From positions 2,852,001 to 2,916,000 of the forward strand of contig NZ_CP129111.1 in NCBI RefSeq assembly GCF_030407165.1: a stretch of 64,000 nucleotides of DNA, read 5' to 3'. The DNA comes from Fontisubflavum oceani (lineage in GTDB: Bacteria > Pseudomonadota > Alphaproteobacteria > Rhodobacterales > Rhodobacteraceae). Made by a program: the position numbers and the translations under genes. Shown here one piece after another: positions 8,441 through 17,315 of the stretch (the stretch's first letter is position 1; every line of letters starts with the position of its first letter). The notes below the pieces were generated by a model, which worked only from the letters and a program-made list of their open reading frames with translations, did no database searches and was not told where the DNA came from.

Positions 8441-9328
8441 TTATTCCACGTTTTGAACTTGTTCGCGCATCTGATCGATCAGCACTTTCAGGTCAAGCCC
8501 GATGCGCGTCAGTTCGGTATCCGAAGATTTGGAACACAGCGTATTGGCCTCGCGGTTGAACTCCTGCATCAGAAAGTCGAGCTTCCGGCCCACCGGCCCC
8601 TCGGTCGTCAGTAATTCGCGCGCCGCCACCACATGCGCGCGTAGGCGATCAATCTCTTCGGTCACGTCCGCTTTCACCGCCAACAGCGCCAACTCTTGCG
8701 CCAGTCGCGACTCGTCCAGGCCCTCGGCCGCCTCGATCAGCTTGGCCACATTCTCCCGAAAAGCCTGGGCCGCCTTCTCCTGCCGAGCCACGGCACGTGT
8801 TGCGGCCGCCTCGATCAACTCGTCCATCTCGCCCAACTGCCGGGTCAGCACCGCATCCAGCGCAAGACCTTCATTGGCCCGCATGGTCTGAAACGCCGCC
8901 AAAAGCGCATCGAAATCCTCCAGCAACACCTCAAGAGCCGGTGGTTCTGGGTCCGCGCCGCGGGCATCATAAACGCCTGGCATCGCCAAAACATCTGTCG
9001 GCGTCGCCTCCGCAATCACCAAGCCAACCGCCTCTGCCGCCCGGGTCGCCTCCGCCATCGCGGCGAGCGCTGAAGTCAGTGCGGCTTGATCGACGGCCTG
9101 CGTCGCAGCGCCAGGCGCGCGCGCCAATTTCAACGAGAGGCTAACACTGCCGCGCCCAAGCGCCGCGCCAAGCCGTTTCCGCAAGGCGGTTTCAAGCGCG
9201 CCCATGCGCTCTGGCAAGCGCAACCGCAGGTCCAAACCTTTGGCATTCACACTACGCATTTCCCAGGACCACACCTGCCCCGGCGCACTTCCTTCGCGTA
9301 CCGCATAGCCAGTCATTGAGTTAACCAT
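8441..9328 (-). CDS. YicC family protein (probable endoribonuclease)
   Basis: A 295-residue YicC protein. It begins with the hallmark 'SMTGYAVREG' and ends with 'KLDFLMQEFNREANTLCSKS' and 'VLIDQMREQVQNVE', the family's strongly conserved C-terminus. Escherichia coli YicC has been described as an RNase that acts on small RNAs; that role here is by homology only. The two middle regions are helical and glutamate-rich. It is the first gene of a leftward yicC-gmk-gamma carbonic anhydrase unit. Its ATG lies within a TTAACCAT sequence. Confidence 0.92.
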   Translation of the reverse strand: MVNSMTGYAVREGSAPGQVWSWEMRSVNAKGLDLRLRLPERMGALETALRKRLGAALGRGSVSLSLKLARAPGAATQAVDQAALTSALAAMAEATRAAEAVGLVIAEATPTDVLAMPGVYDARGADPEPPALEVLLEDFDALLAAFQTMRANEGLALDAVLTRQLGEMDELIEAAATRAVARQEKAAQAFRENVAKLIEAAEGLDESRLAQELALLAVKADVTEEIDRLRAHVVAARELLTTEGPVGRKLDFLMQEFNREANTLCSKSSDTELTRIGLDLKVLIDQMREQVQNVE

Positions 9329-9370
9329 TTAGGATTTTGTCCCCCATGCCCGTAGAATTTTATTCAGTTG

Positions 9371-9385
9371 TTAAGATTTGGGTAA
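9371..9385. promoter_or_regulatory. Possible CtrA-type site (TTAA-N7-GTAA)
   Basis: The alphaproteobacterial CtrA consensus is TTAA-N7-TTAA. Here TTAA at 9371-9374 is followed after seven bases by GTAA, a 7-of-8 match, in the 129-base divergent region between yicC and the PAS-domain gene and 73 bases before the latter's ATG. Single near matches are common by chance in AT-richer gaps, so this is only a candidate. Confidence 0.25.
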
Positions 9386-9457
9386 GGATTTCGTGGCTAG
9401 CGTTAACACATTCTGTGATCGCTTCACAACGCGACGATCCCATTGGGAGGGCGTGAG

Positions 9458-9997
9458 ATGAGGCGCGCGCGGTGTGGGATACAGACGGCGAGCGAGAATG
9501 TCGTTGCCCGCTGGCAGCGAAAGCATACGATGGCGCATCCGACGATACGTGACGTGATTGAGTACTGGGATCGTCTCCGGGCCTCTCGGGATGTGCCCAA
9601 CCGGTCCGATATCGATACGCGCGAGATTTCGGAAGCCTTAAGCCATACCTTCATCCTTGATCGCGCCCGCCCAGACGCGGTGCGGTTCCGCCTTTCGGGA
9701 ACCCATGTAAACGAGTTGATGGGTCTGGACGTCCGCGGCATGCCGTTCCATGCTATTTTTGAGCTGAGTGAGCGTAAGTCTTTGATGGAGCATGTGGAAA
9801 CCGTCTTCACCGGACCGTGTCGTTTGGATTTGGGACTGATATCCGATGCTGAAGGGCGCGCGCCGCTGGATGGGTGGATGGCGCTTCTTCCCCTGCGCAA
9901 TATCGATGGGGAAATCAGCCGCGCGCTTGGGGTGCTTGTCACCGAAGGGGTGATCGGGCAGCCCCCCGCCGCTTCCGCTTGCGTCGGACAAACGTGA
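9458..9997 (+). CDS. PAS domain-containing protein (PAS_5/DUF1457-like), probably C-terminally frameshifted
   Basis: The frame gives 179 residues. Residues ~20-165 resemble the PAS_5 proteins that are abundant in Rhodobacterales: 'EYWDRLRASRDVPNRSDID', 'FRLSGTHVNELMGLDVRG' and 'LLPLRNIDGEISRALGVLV'. The function is probably signal sensing, but no output domain is present and the ligand is unknown. The ATG at 9458 has GGGAGG seven bases upstream. After 'VTEGVIGQPP' the frame runs into an unrelated tail and stops. Adding one C to the C6 run at 9962-9967 continues as PRRFRLRR and on to 'RPILRVVKGGKD' at 10146, the kind of C-terminus I expect for this family. Confidence 0.75.
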   Translation: MRRARCGIQTASENVVARWQRKHTMAHPTIRDVIEYWDRLRASRDVPNRSDIDTREISEALSHTFILDRARPDAVRFRLSGTHVNELMGLDVRGMPFHAIFELSERKSLMEHVETVFTGPCRLDLGLISDAEGRAPLDGWMALLPLRNIDGEISRALGVLVTEGVIGQPPAASACVGQT

Positions 9998-10146
9998 CAC
10001 CCTTGCGCGCAGGCCGCCCCGCTCTGGGGACACAATATGATGGCGCATCGGGATTGGCCGAAGCCCCGGCCCCCTGGACACCACCACCACCGATCACATC
10101 TGACAAGAGACCCATTTTGCGGGTCGTCAAAGGCGGCAAGGACTAG
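9968..10146 (+). other. Displaced C-terminal segment of the PAS protein (+ strand, other frame)
   Basis: About 60 codons in another frame directly after the C6 run encode RRFRLRR...RPALG...RPILRVVKGGKD, which completes the PAS-domain protein if one base is restored. The proline-rich linker and basic 'LRVVKGG' end look like a conserved C-terminus rather than random translation. It is listed separately because as read it is not joined to the upstream frame. Confidence 0.6.
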
Positions 10147-10245
10147 CGATCTGACCACGCGCGATTAACCAATTCGCGATGGCCGCGATGTAAAGGTTAA
10201 CACGCTAGCCGCCTCGCGGCTGACGGCATCCTCAATGCGATCGAC

Positions 10246-10284
10246 ACAAAAAAGGCTCGAAGCACGTCGCGGACCCCGAGCCTT
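10246..10284 (-). terminator. Intrinsic terminator of the DAHP synthase gene
   Basis: On the minus strand AAGGCTCG (from 10284) pairs with CGAGCCTT (ending 10252) over a 17-base loop, and the second arm runs into a T6 tract (complement of the A run at 10248-10253). It lies 19 bases past the stop codon of the DAHP synthase gene, as expected for an intrinsic terminator. Confidence 0.65.
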
Positions 10285-10302
10285 CTGTCTCTTTCCCTCA
10301 CG

Positions 10303-11676
10303 TTATCCGACGGCGCGTTTCGCCTCGCGACCGGCCGACAGCTCTTCGGCCACCAAGAAGGCCAATTCAAGTGACTGGCTGGCGTTCAACCGAGGGTCGC
10401 AGGCCGTGTGATATCGATCCGACAAATCCTCATCGGTCACCGCGCGCACGCCGCCAGTGCACTCGGTTACGTCTTTACCCGTCATCTCGAAATGCACGCC
10501 GCCGGGTACAGTCCCCTCGGCACGGTGGATCGCAAAGAACTCCTGAATCTCCTGCAAGATCGCGTTGAAGAACCGCGTCTTATAACCGGAGTTCGCCTTG
10601 ACCGTGTTGCCATGCATCGGGTCACAGGACCAAACGACATTGGCACCTTCCTCCTGAACCGCCTTGATCAGACGGGGGAGATGCTCACCAACTTTACCGG
10701 CACCGAACCGCGCGATCAGGGTCAGTCGTCCGGCTTCGTTCTCCGGGTTCAGCCTCGCCATCAACACTTTCAAATCCTCTGCCGAAGTCGACGGCCCGCA
10801 TTTCAGACCAATCGGATTTTGAACGCCGCGCGCGAACTCCACATGGGCCCCATCGGGTTGCCGCGTCCGATCCCCGATCCAGATCATGTGGCCCGACCCG
10901 GCCAGCGGCAGCCCGGTGGTCGAATCGACCCGCGCCAGCGCTTCTTCGTATTCCAGAAGCAACGCCTCATGGCTGGTATAGAAATCGACGGTCGAGAATT
11001 CATGGGTCGTCCCGCCATCGATGCCCGCCGCAGCCATGAAATCAATCGTGTCCTGAATTCGGGTTGCGATATCGCGATATTTCTCGGCCCCTGCCCCATC
11101 CGTGAAGCCAAGCGTCCAGGAATGCACCCGGTGCATATCGGCAAAACCACCGGTCGAAAACGCGCGCAGCAGGTTCAGCGACGCGGCTGCCTGCGTATAG
11201 GCCTGCAGCATTTTCGCCGGATCGGGAATCCGCGACTCGGGTGTGAAATCCAGCTCGTTGATGATGTCGCCGCGATAGCTGGGCAGCTCTACGCCGCCGA
11301 CAACCTCGGTCGGGGCCGAACGTGGCTTGGCAAACTGGCCCGCCATCCGACCGACCTTCACCACCGGCACTTTCGCGCCATAGGTCAGCACCATCGCCAT
11401 TTGCAGCATCACCTGGAACGTGTCGCGGATCGTATCGGCACTGAACTCGGCAAAGCTTTCGGCGCAATCCCCGCCTTGCAGCAAAAACGCCTCGCCGCGC
11501 GAGACAGCCGCCAGTTCCGATTTCAACCGCCGCGCCTCACCGGCAAAAACCAGCGGCGGATAATTCCCAAGCTGCGCCTCAACCGCGGCCAATGCCGCCT
11601 GGTCGGGATAATCCGGCATCTGAACCCGCGGTTTCGCACGCCAATCCGATTTGCTCCAGCCTTGTGCCGCTGTCAT
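10303..11676 (-). CDS. Class II 3-deoxy-7-phosphoheptulonate synthase (DAHP synthase)
   Basis: A 457-residue plant-type (AroA-II) DAHP synthase, which condenses phosphoenolpyruvate and erythrose 4-phosphate as the first step of the shikimate pathway. Recognisable segments are 'FLLQGGDCAESFAEFS' near residue 82, 'KVGRMAGQFAKPRS', 'MIWIGDRTRQPDGAHVEF', 'NPIGLKCGPS' and 'VVWSCDPMHGNTVK', which include the metal-binding Cys, His and the substrate-binding Arg/Lys residues of the family. AGGAGG precedes the ATG by six bases. aroK and aroB of the same pathway lie at 46.1-47.8 kb, so the pathway is not clustered. It is divergent from the GlxA-type regulator. Confidence 0.95.
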   Translation of the reverse strand: MTAAQGWSKSDWRAKPRVQMPDYPDQAALAAVEAQLGNYPPLVFAGEARRLKSELAAVSRGEAFLLQGGDCAESFAEFSADTIRDTFQVMLQMAMVLTYGAKVPVVKVGRMAGQFAKPRSAPTEVVGGVELPSYRGDIINELDFTPESRIPDPAKMLQAYTQAAASLNLLRAFSTGGFADMHRVHSWTLGFTDGAGAEKYRDIATRIQDTIDFMAAAGIDGGTTHEFSTVDFYTSHEALLLEYEEALARVDSTTGLPLAGSGHMIWIGDRTRQPDGAHVEFARGVQNPIGLKCGPSTSAEDLKVLMARLNPENEAGRLTLIARFGAGKVGEHLPRLIKAVQEEGANVVWSCDPMHGNTVKANSGYKTRFFNAILQEIQEFFAIHRAEGTVPGGVHFEMTGKDVTECTGGVRAVTDEDLSDRYHTACDPRLNASQSLELAFLVAEELSAGREAKRAVG

Positions 11677-11842
11677 GACAGCCTCCTACATCGCTCACCG
11701 ACACGCTTATAGGCATGTCCGGCGGTGCATCCAATGGCCTTTTTTTAGCGCTATCGGGGATTGCCAAGACTCGCAAATGGTGGTTTCGCTATCAAATCGG
11801 GCCGTCGATTGGCCCGGATGGGAGGAAGAAAGGGACCGGCGC

Positions 11843-12832
11843 ATGCCCAGCCTGAAAAACGGCGTGCCGAACCAGCCGAAACGCTATGTGTTCGTGCTGC
11901 TGGACCAGTTTACCATGCTCTGCTTCTCCTGCGCGGTGGAGGCATTGCGGATCGCCAACCGCATGGCGGGCGAGACGCTCTATGAATGGTCCCTCGCTGG
12001 CGAAGGCGGCGAGATGGTCTATTGCAGCGCCGGGATTGGCTACAAGCTCGATCACGATCTCGAAGAGGTCGGGCGCGATGACATCGTTTTGCTCTGCGGT
12101 GGCATTGACGTGCAGGGGGCGACGAATAAGCGGCTTCTAAACTGGCTCCGCCGGGAAGCGCGCAAAGGGCCAGTCATCGGCGGGCTGTGCACCGCGGGCT
12201 ACTCGCTCGCCAAGGCCGGGCTTTTGGATGGCAAACGCGCCACGATCCATTGGGAAAACCAAGACAGCTTCACCGAAGAATTCGAGGATGTGGCGCTGAC
12301 CAAATCGGTCTTTGTGATTGATGGCAACCGGATCACGACGGCAGGTGGCACGGCCTCAATTGACCTGATGCTGAAAATCATCGCCACCGATCATGGCGAG
12401 GAGTTGGCCAATTTGGTCGCCGATCAGTTGATCTACACCTCGATCCGCACCGATCAAGACACCCAACGCCTCTCGATCCCAACCCGGATCGGCGTGCGCC
12501 ATCCGAAGCTCAGCCAGGTCATTCGGATGATGGAGCAGAATATCGAAGACCCGATCAGCCCGTCGGTTCTGGCCAGCGATGTCGGCATGTCGACCCGGCA
12601 ATTGGAACGCCTGTTCCGGCGCTACCTGAACCGCTCTCCCAAGCGCTATTACATGGAGTTGCGACTGGCGAAAGCGCGGAACCTCCTGATGCAGACCGAT
12701 ATGAGCGTGATCAATGTGGCGCTGGCATGTGGCTTTGCATCTCCGTCGCATTTCTCAAAATGCTATCGGGCGCATTACGACACGACCCCCTATCGCGAGC
12801 GCGGATCGCAGGCCGCGCGCCTATCGGGTTAG
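11843..12832 (+). CDS. GlxA family transcriptional regulator (DJ-1/PfpI plus AraC-type HTH)
   Basis: A 329-residue regulator. Residues ~13-190 form a DJ-1/PfpI-like domain ('YVFVLLDQFTMLCFSCAVEA', 'IGGLCTAGYSLA' with Cys116 at the nucleophile-elbow position), and the C-terminal ~100 residues form a double helix-turn-helix of AraC type ('SPSVLASDVGMSTRQLERLF', 'NVALACGFASPSHFSKCYRA'). Relatives include GbdR and CdhR, which sense glycine betaine, dimethylglycine or carnitine. A GcvT-type flavoprotein at 52 kb fits such metabolism, but a direct link is speculation. The ATG at 11843 has AAAGGGA upstream; an in-frame ATG at 11777 is an alternative. Confidence 0.85.
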   Translation: MPSLKNGVPNQPKRYVFVLLDQFTMLCFSCAVEALRIANRMAGETLYEWSLAGEGGEMVYCSAGIGYKLDHDLEEVGRDDIVLLCGGIDVQGATNKRLLNWLRREARKGPVIGGLCTAGYSLAKAGLLDGKRATIHWENQDSFTEEFEDVALTKSVFVIDGNRITTAGGTASIDLMLKIIATDHGEELANLVADQLIYTSIRTDQDTQRLSIPTRIGVRHPKLSQVIRMMEQNIEDPISPSVLASDVGMSTRQLERLFRRYLNRSPKRYYMELRLAKARNLLMQTDMSVINVALACGFASPSHFSKCYRAHYDTTPYRERGSQAARLSG

Positions 12833-13278
12833 AACAGCGGCAAAAACACGTTGATATCGGTGTTAAATCCCATACGGATCGCCACCAAATCATCACCTCG
12901 GTCGTGCAGAAGCAAATGCACATAGATATAATTGAACTCATTGTCCCAATAGGCGATGATCTGCTGCTGGAATCCATTCGACATGGAGCCATCTTGCATC
13001 ACGGCCCCGTCCACAAAATCATTGGGATAGAACCCGCGCAACTGGGCCTCGACCGCGATGACATCTTGTGGCGACATCTCATCGCTTCCGCCAAAAGCGG
13101 CCAGGAGTTCCGACACCGCGCGAGACATGACCAACCTGTCCAAGGTGGCGCGCATGGCATCATAATCGTCGAAGACGCCAGGCGTCCGGTCTTGCGCGAG
13201 CGCGGAAACCGGCATCACCGCCAAAAGCGCCGCAAAAATCAGCCGCCCGATCGCAGACATGCTTCTGTGATCCTTCAT
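12829..13278 (-). CDS. Hypothetical secreted protein
   Basis: A 149-residue protein that I do not recognise. A signal peptide is clear: a basic start, then 'LIFAALLAVMPVSALAQ' with an ALA-Q cleavage site. The mature part is acidic and helical at first ('YDAMRATLDRLVMSRAV') and ends with an aromatic-rich stretch 'AYWDNEFNYIYVHLLLHDRG' before a short C-terminus. A second ATG at 13260 gives a more standard signal peptide. It is the last gene of a leftward unit behind glnE and the 91-residue gene (3-base gap), and its stop overlaps that of the convergent GlxA-type gene. A periplasmic location is likely. Confidence 0.7.
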   Translation of the reverse strand: MKDHRSMSAIGRLIFAALLAVMPVSALAQDRTPGVFDDYDAMRATLDRLVMSRAVSELLAAFGGSDEMSPQDVIAVEAQLRGFYPNDFVDGAVMQDGSMSNGFQQQIIAYWDNEFNYIYVHLLLHDRGDDLVAIRMGFNTDINVFLPLF

Positions 13279-13281
13279 GGC

Positions 13282-13557
13282 TCAGCCGTTCTCAAGACGG
13301 GCGGCGCGCCCGCCCCGACGTTTGGTCGCAGGTGGGGCCGCACGTCCGGCCTTTAGGACCTCGGTCATCGGGTGATCGTCATGGCCAACACCATGGCGCG
13401 CCAAAAGGATTTCTATGGCCGCCCGCGGGTCCGGCGCGGCCAGGCTCAAGGCCCAATCCATGAAGATCGAGCGGCATTCTGGCAGGGTGATCCCATCGAT
13501 CAAATACGCCTCACGGATCAGGCCTTTCGGATCATTGGCGTCGCCGGGTTTGCTCAT
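13282..13557 (-). CDS. Conserved hypothetical protein, 91 residues
   Basis: A small soluble protein without signal peptide or membrane segment. The first ~60 residues ('DPKGLIREAYLIDGITLPEC', 'IFMDWALSLAAP', 'AIEILLARHG') look like a compact helical domain; the tail is basic and disordered (KRRGGRAARLENG). I recall similar short proteins next to glnE in Rhodobacterales, but I know no function. Its ATG overlaps the glnE stop as ATGA, so it is translated from the glnE message, and a role near nitrogen control is possible though unproven. Confidence 0.7.
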   Translation of the reverse strand: MSKPGDANDPKGLIREAYLIDGITLPECRSIFMDWALSLAAPDPRAAIEILLARHGVGHDDHPMTEVLKAGRAAPPATKRRGGRAARLENG

Positions 13558-16353
13558 GTGGATGTTCCTGTCTCTGCACCCGTCTCGGGCAAGATGCCTG
13601 CAACGATCAGTGCCGCCTCCGACCGGGCCGCGTCAAGCATTCTCGTCAAGGCCTCGATCGTGTCGGTCTCCGTCGTCTGGCAGAGAAACGCTCGCCCGCC
13701 AACGCCGATCTCCTCCAGGTCAAGGGCCTGGTCGGTCAAAAGCCGGGTGGCCTGCTGAACCCGGGTAAAGAGCCGGTAGGCATCGCGGAGCGCTTCCCCG
13801 CCGACCTCGACAGCCAACCAAGCCGTTCAGCCGCCGTAATCTGCCCGGCGACCTCGCGCGCCGGGTCGCCCGCCGCCAAGGCTGCAGCCTGAGCCAGAAG
13901 CTCGATCTCTTGCGCGCCACCGGTGCCACCTTTCACCGACCACGTATCGCCGCCCCGCCCCGCCGCCTGCAGTCGGCTCCGCATCTCGGCGGTGTCCCGC
14001 AAGACGGTTTCGGCTGTCGTCTCGGCAGCCAAAACATCCCGGCGCACCGCTTCGATATCGGCCATCAGCTCGGGCGCACCGGCCACCGACCGGGCCCGGG
14101 TCAGCGCCATATGTTCCCAGGTCCAGGCCTCGGTCATCTGATACTGCCGAAACGCCTCCAACCCCGTGGCGACCGGCCCCTGCCGCCCCGAGGGTCTGAG
14201 CCGCATATCTACTTCATAGAGCTTGCCCGACGCGGTCGGCGCGCTCAGCGCCGTCACCAGCGCCTTTGTCGCCTTGGCAAACCAAGATCGCGGGTCCAGC
14301 GGGCGGCGGCCTTCTGTCATCTCAACGCCCTCAGAATCATAAATGACGATCAGATCGAGGTCTGACCCCGCACTCAACCGTCCGGCACCCAAACTGCCCA
14401 TGGCCAGAACAGCGCCACCGCGACCCGGCGCTGGCCCATGACGCCGCGCAATATCGGCGCAGACCGCAGGCCAGAGACCGGCGACGACCGCATCGGCCAA
14501 GGCGGAATACTGCGCCCCTGCCTCTTCCGCATCGATCAACCCGCGCAGGTGATGCACGCCGATCCGAAAATGCCATTCCTTCTGCCAGCGCCGGGCCTCA
14601 TCCAACTGCGCCTCATAATCCAACCCAATCAAAGCGGCCGACAGGTCCTGCGTCAGGGCTTCGGCACCGGGCCATGCCGCAAAGAAACTGCCGCCCAGAA
14701 CGGCATCAAGCACCGCCGAGTGCCGCGAGAGATACCGCGCGAGCCCCGGTGCCGTGGCGCAGATATCGACGATCAAATCCACCAAGGGTGGGTTCGCCTC
14801 GAACAGCGAAAAGAGCTGCACGCCGGCCGGCAAGCCGCGCAAGAATCCATCGAAATTACCAAGCGCCTCTTCCGGGCGCGCCGCCTTGGCGAACCGGGCC
14901 AAAAGATCCGGGCGGAGCCGGGCGAAAATCTCCTGCCCCCGGGCGGAGCGGAGCGCCGGATACCCATGCCAGCGCTCGACAATATCACGGGCCGTCTCGC
15001 TCAGCTCGGGTTCTGGATCAGCGCGCGCATCGGGCGCAAAAAACGGCTCGGTCAGATGATCCACGGCCTTCAACCGGCCCTTCAACGCATCCCGGAACAG
15101 ATCCGTATCGGCCATACCGCAGAACCGCGCCAGCCGGTCAAAACCCTCATCCGAATTCGGCAGGCTATGAGTTTGCGCATCGGCAATCATCTGCAAGCGA
15201 TGCTCCACCTCCCGATGGGCGCGGTAATGCGTACTCAAAGCCTCCGCGGTGTCGGCCTCGATCCAGCCTTTCCGGGCCAACGCCTCAAGTGCGACCACCG
15301 TCTCCCGGCTTCGCAAATCCGGGTCACGCCCGCCCGCCACCAATTGCCGGGTCTGCGCAAAAAACTCGATCTCGCGGATGCCCCCGGCACCAAGCTTCAT
15401 ATTATGACCGTCCAGGGCAATTGGCCCATGCAGCCCCTTATGCGACCTGATCCGCTGCCGCATATCATGGGTGTCTTGTATCGTCGCGAAATCCAGATGT
15501 TTGCGCCAAACGAAGGGCGTCAGGATGTCCAAGAAGCGGGCGCCCGCCGCAATATCGCCCGCCGCCGCGCGGCTTTGATATAGGCACCGCGCTCCCAACT
15601 GCGCCCCTCGGCCTCGTAATAGCGCTCCGCCGCCGCCATCGAGATGCAAACCGGTGTCGATCCTGCATCTGGGCGCAAGCGCAGATCGGTGCGGAACACA
15701 TAGCCTTCAGCGGTGTTTTCCGACAGCGTCGCCGCCATCCGCCGCGTCGCGCGGATGAAACTGGCGCGGGCGTCCATCTCGTCGGCCGGGTCGAACCGGC
15801 TTTCATCGAACAGGCAAATCAGGTCGATATCCGAGGAATAGTTCAACTCCCCCGCGCCCATCTTTCCCATAGCCAGCGCCACCATCCCGGCACCGGTTTC
15901 CGCATCCTCCGGCACCATCCCTGGCAGCTTGCGGCGTTTGATCTCGGTCCCGATATGGGTCCGCATCGCAACGTGAACGGCGCCATCCGCAAAATCGGTC
16001 AGCGCGCCTGTGACCTCTTCCAAGCGCCAGACCCCGCCCAAATCCGCCAGCGCCGTCAGAAGCGCTGCGCGCCGTTTCAACTGCCGAAGCCCGCTGGCCA
16101 GTCGGGTGCCGTCCAATTCTGCGGTGGCGGCCAGAATGCCGACTTGCGCCGTCTCCGGCGCGGTCGTTAATGCTTCGGCGAGCCAATCCGTCTCTTGTGT
16201 CATCAGCCGGGCCAGATACGGGCTGCAGCCCGCCGTGCCCGATATCAACGGGCGCAATTCCGGCGATAGGTCAGGAAACAGCGCCAGCGCCTCGCGGCCG
16301 CGCTCAGGATCAAAAGCAATCGGATGACGCGTGATGCGCGCGGCGAATGTCAT
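13554..16353 (-). CDS. glnE: Bifunctional glutamine synthetase adenylyltransferase/deadenylyltransferase GlnE (two frameshifts as read)
   Basis: GlnE adenylylates glutamine synthetase when nitrogen is plentiful and removes AMP when it is scarce. Both nucleotidyltransferase halves are present: 'AMGKMGAGELNYSSDIDL' near residue 165 of the first frame and 'AMGSLGAGRLSAGSDLDLIV' in the second. As read the gene falls into three frames (16353-~15570, ~15570-13815, 13815-13554). Restoring one base near 15570 gives YIKARAAAGDIAAG, and one G at 13814-13815 gives ERLGWAVEVGGEAL, yielding an intact product of about 933 residues, the normal size. It overlaps both the upstream NTF2-like gene and the downstream gene by ATGA. 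Confidence 0.9.
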
Positions 16354-16717
16354 GGGGTCTGATCAGCCTCATCTAGGGGGGTGTCCTGGCTGAAGATATT
16401 GATCCAGCCTTGGGCCCGGCGCTGCCAGATGGAGCTGACAAACATCACCTCTTCCGAGCCGCCCGGACGACGATAGGCCGCGCGATAGGAATAAAGCCCG
16501 CAATCAGGCCCAAGCTGGCGAAAATGCGGATCGGAGAGGGTGTACTCGGCAACGGTTGGCCCCTCCGACAATTGGCTGGAATGCTCGGCGTGCCCGGCAA
16601 AGCCGCTTGGATACACACCAGAAAATCCGCGCTCAACAGCGCCGCATCGGCCGCCGCGTCTCCGGCCTTCAAGGCCTCCCAAACCGCGCGCTCCGCCGCT
16701 TCAATCTCCTGTTCCAT
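16350..16717 (-). CDS. NTF2-like/DUF4440-type small protein (frameshifted as read)
   Basis: With one G restored at 16618-16619 the two frames join as SADFLGVYPSGF into a protein of about 122 residues. The start 'EQEIEAAERAVWEALKAGD' and the end 'SSIWQRRAQGWINIFSQDTP' match the cone-shaped NTF2/SnoaL-like fold (DUF4440), whose members include small enzymes and ligand-binding domains. No catalytic residues can be assigned. It is the first gene of the glnE unit: its TGA overlaps the glnE ATG. The break is of the same kind as the others in this window. Confidence 0.65.
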
Positions 16718-16792
16718 GGCGCTCGCTATCCCACACTTGTCGTTCCCCCCGATCCTTGCAATGGTCGCGCCTCAGGAACAAGGGGCAAGCCG

Positions 16793-17263
16793 ATGAGCAA
16801 GAGTTTGAAACGCGTGGAACGCGCATTGGCCGAGGCTGGCGTGGAGACCGCCGTTCTGGAGATGCCCTCCACAACCCGGACAGCGGCTCAGGCCGCCGAG
16901 ACGGCGGGCTGTGCGCTGGATCAGATCGCGAAATCGATCATTTTCAAAGCCGAGACCAGCGGCGAAGCCGTGCTCTTTATCACCGCTGGCGGCAACCAGG
17001 TCGACGCAGACAAAGCCAGCGCCCTGGCCGGGGAACCTCTGGGCAAGGCCGATGCCGACCTGATCCGCGCGCAAACCGGCTTTGCCATTGGCGGCGTTGC
17101 GCCCATCGGCCATCTCACGCCCATCCGCGCCTGGTTCGATCCGCGCCTCTCAGAGTTCGAGATCGTTTATGCAGCAGCGGGCACGCCACGGCATATCTTT
17201 CCCATCGCGCCGGATGTCCTGATCGGGCTGAGCGGGGCCAGACCGGCCAGCTTCACCGCCTGA
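16793..17263 (+). CDS. YbaK/EbsC family protein (aminoacyl-tRNA deacylase-like)
   Basis: A 156-residue protein of the YbaK/ProX editing-domain family. 'QIAKSIIFKA' carries the conserved lysine, and 'GFAIGGVAPIGH' is the family's substrate-pocket loop (GG.sP.g). Relatives hydrolyse mischarged aminoacyl-tRNAs such as Ala- or Cys-tRNA-Pro; the exact specificity cannot be read from sequence. The ATG at 16793 is preferred because homology begins there, although the frame is open far upstream across the divergent NTF2-like gene. It ends in a double palindrome that separates it from convergent lpxB. Confidence 0.88.
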   Translation: MSKSLKRVERALAEAGVETAVLEMPSTTRTAAQAAETAGCALDQIAKSIIFKAETSGEAVLFITAGGNQVDADKASALAGEPLGKADADLIRAQTGFAIGGVAPIGHLTPIRAWFDPRLSEFEIVYAAAGTPRHIFPIAPDVLIGLSGARPASFTA

Positions 17264-17267
17264 CACC

Positions 17268-17312
17268 CGGAAAACAGGGTTTTCCGCCCGGAATTTTCGA
17301 AAATTCCGGGCG
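17268..17312. terminator. Double-palindrome element, copy 1 (between ybaK-like gene and lpxB)
   Basis: Two adjacent inverted repeats: CGGAAAA/TTTTCCG with a 6-base loop (17268-17287) and a perfect 26-base palindrome GCCCGGAATTTTCGAAAATT... to 17312. The second has the same CCGGAATTTT-NN-AAAATTCCGG core as the elements at 46081 and 51922. It sits exactly between two convergent stop codons, so it probably ends transcription from both sides; A/T tracts lie inside the stems. Confidence 0.65.
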
Positions 17313-17315
17313 CGT

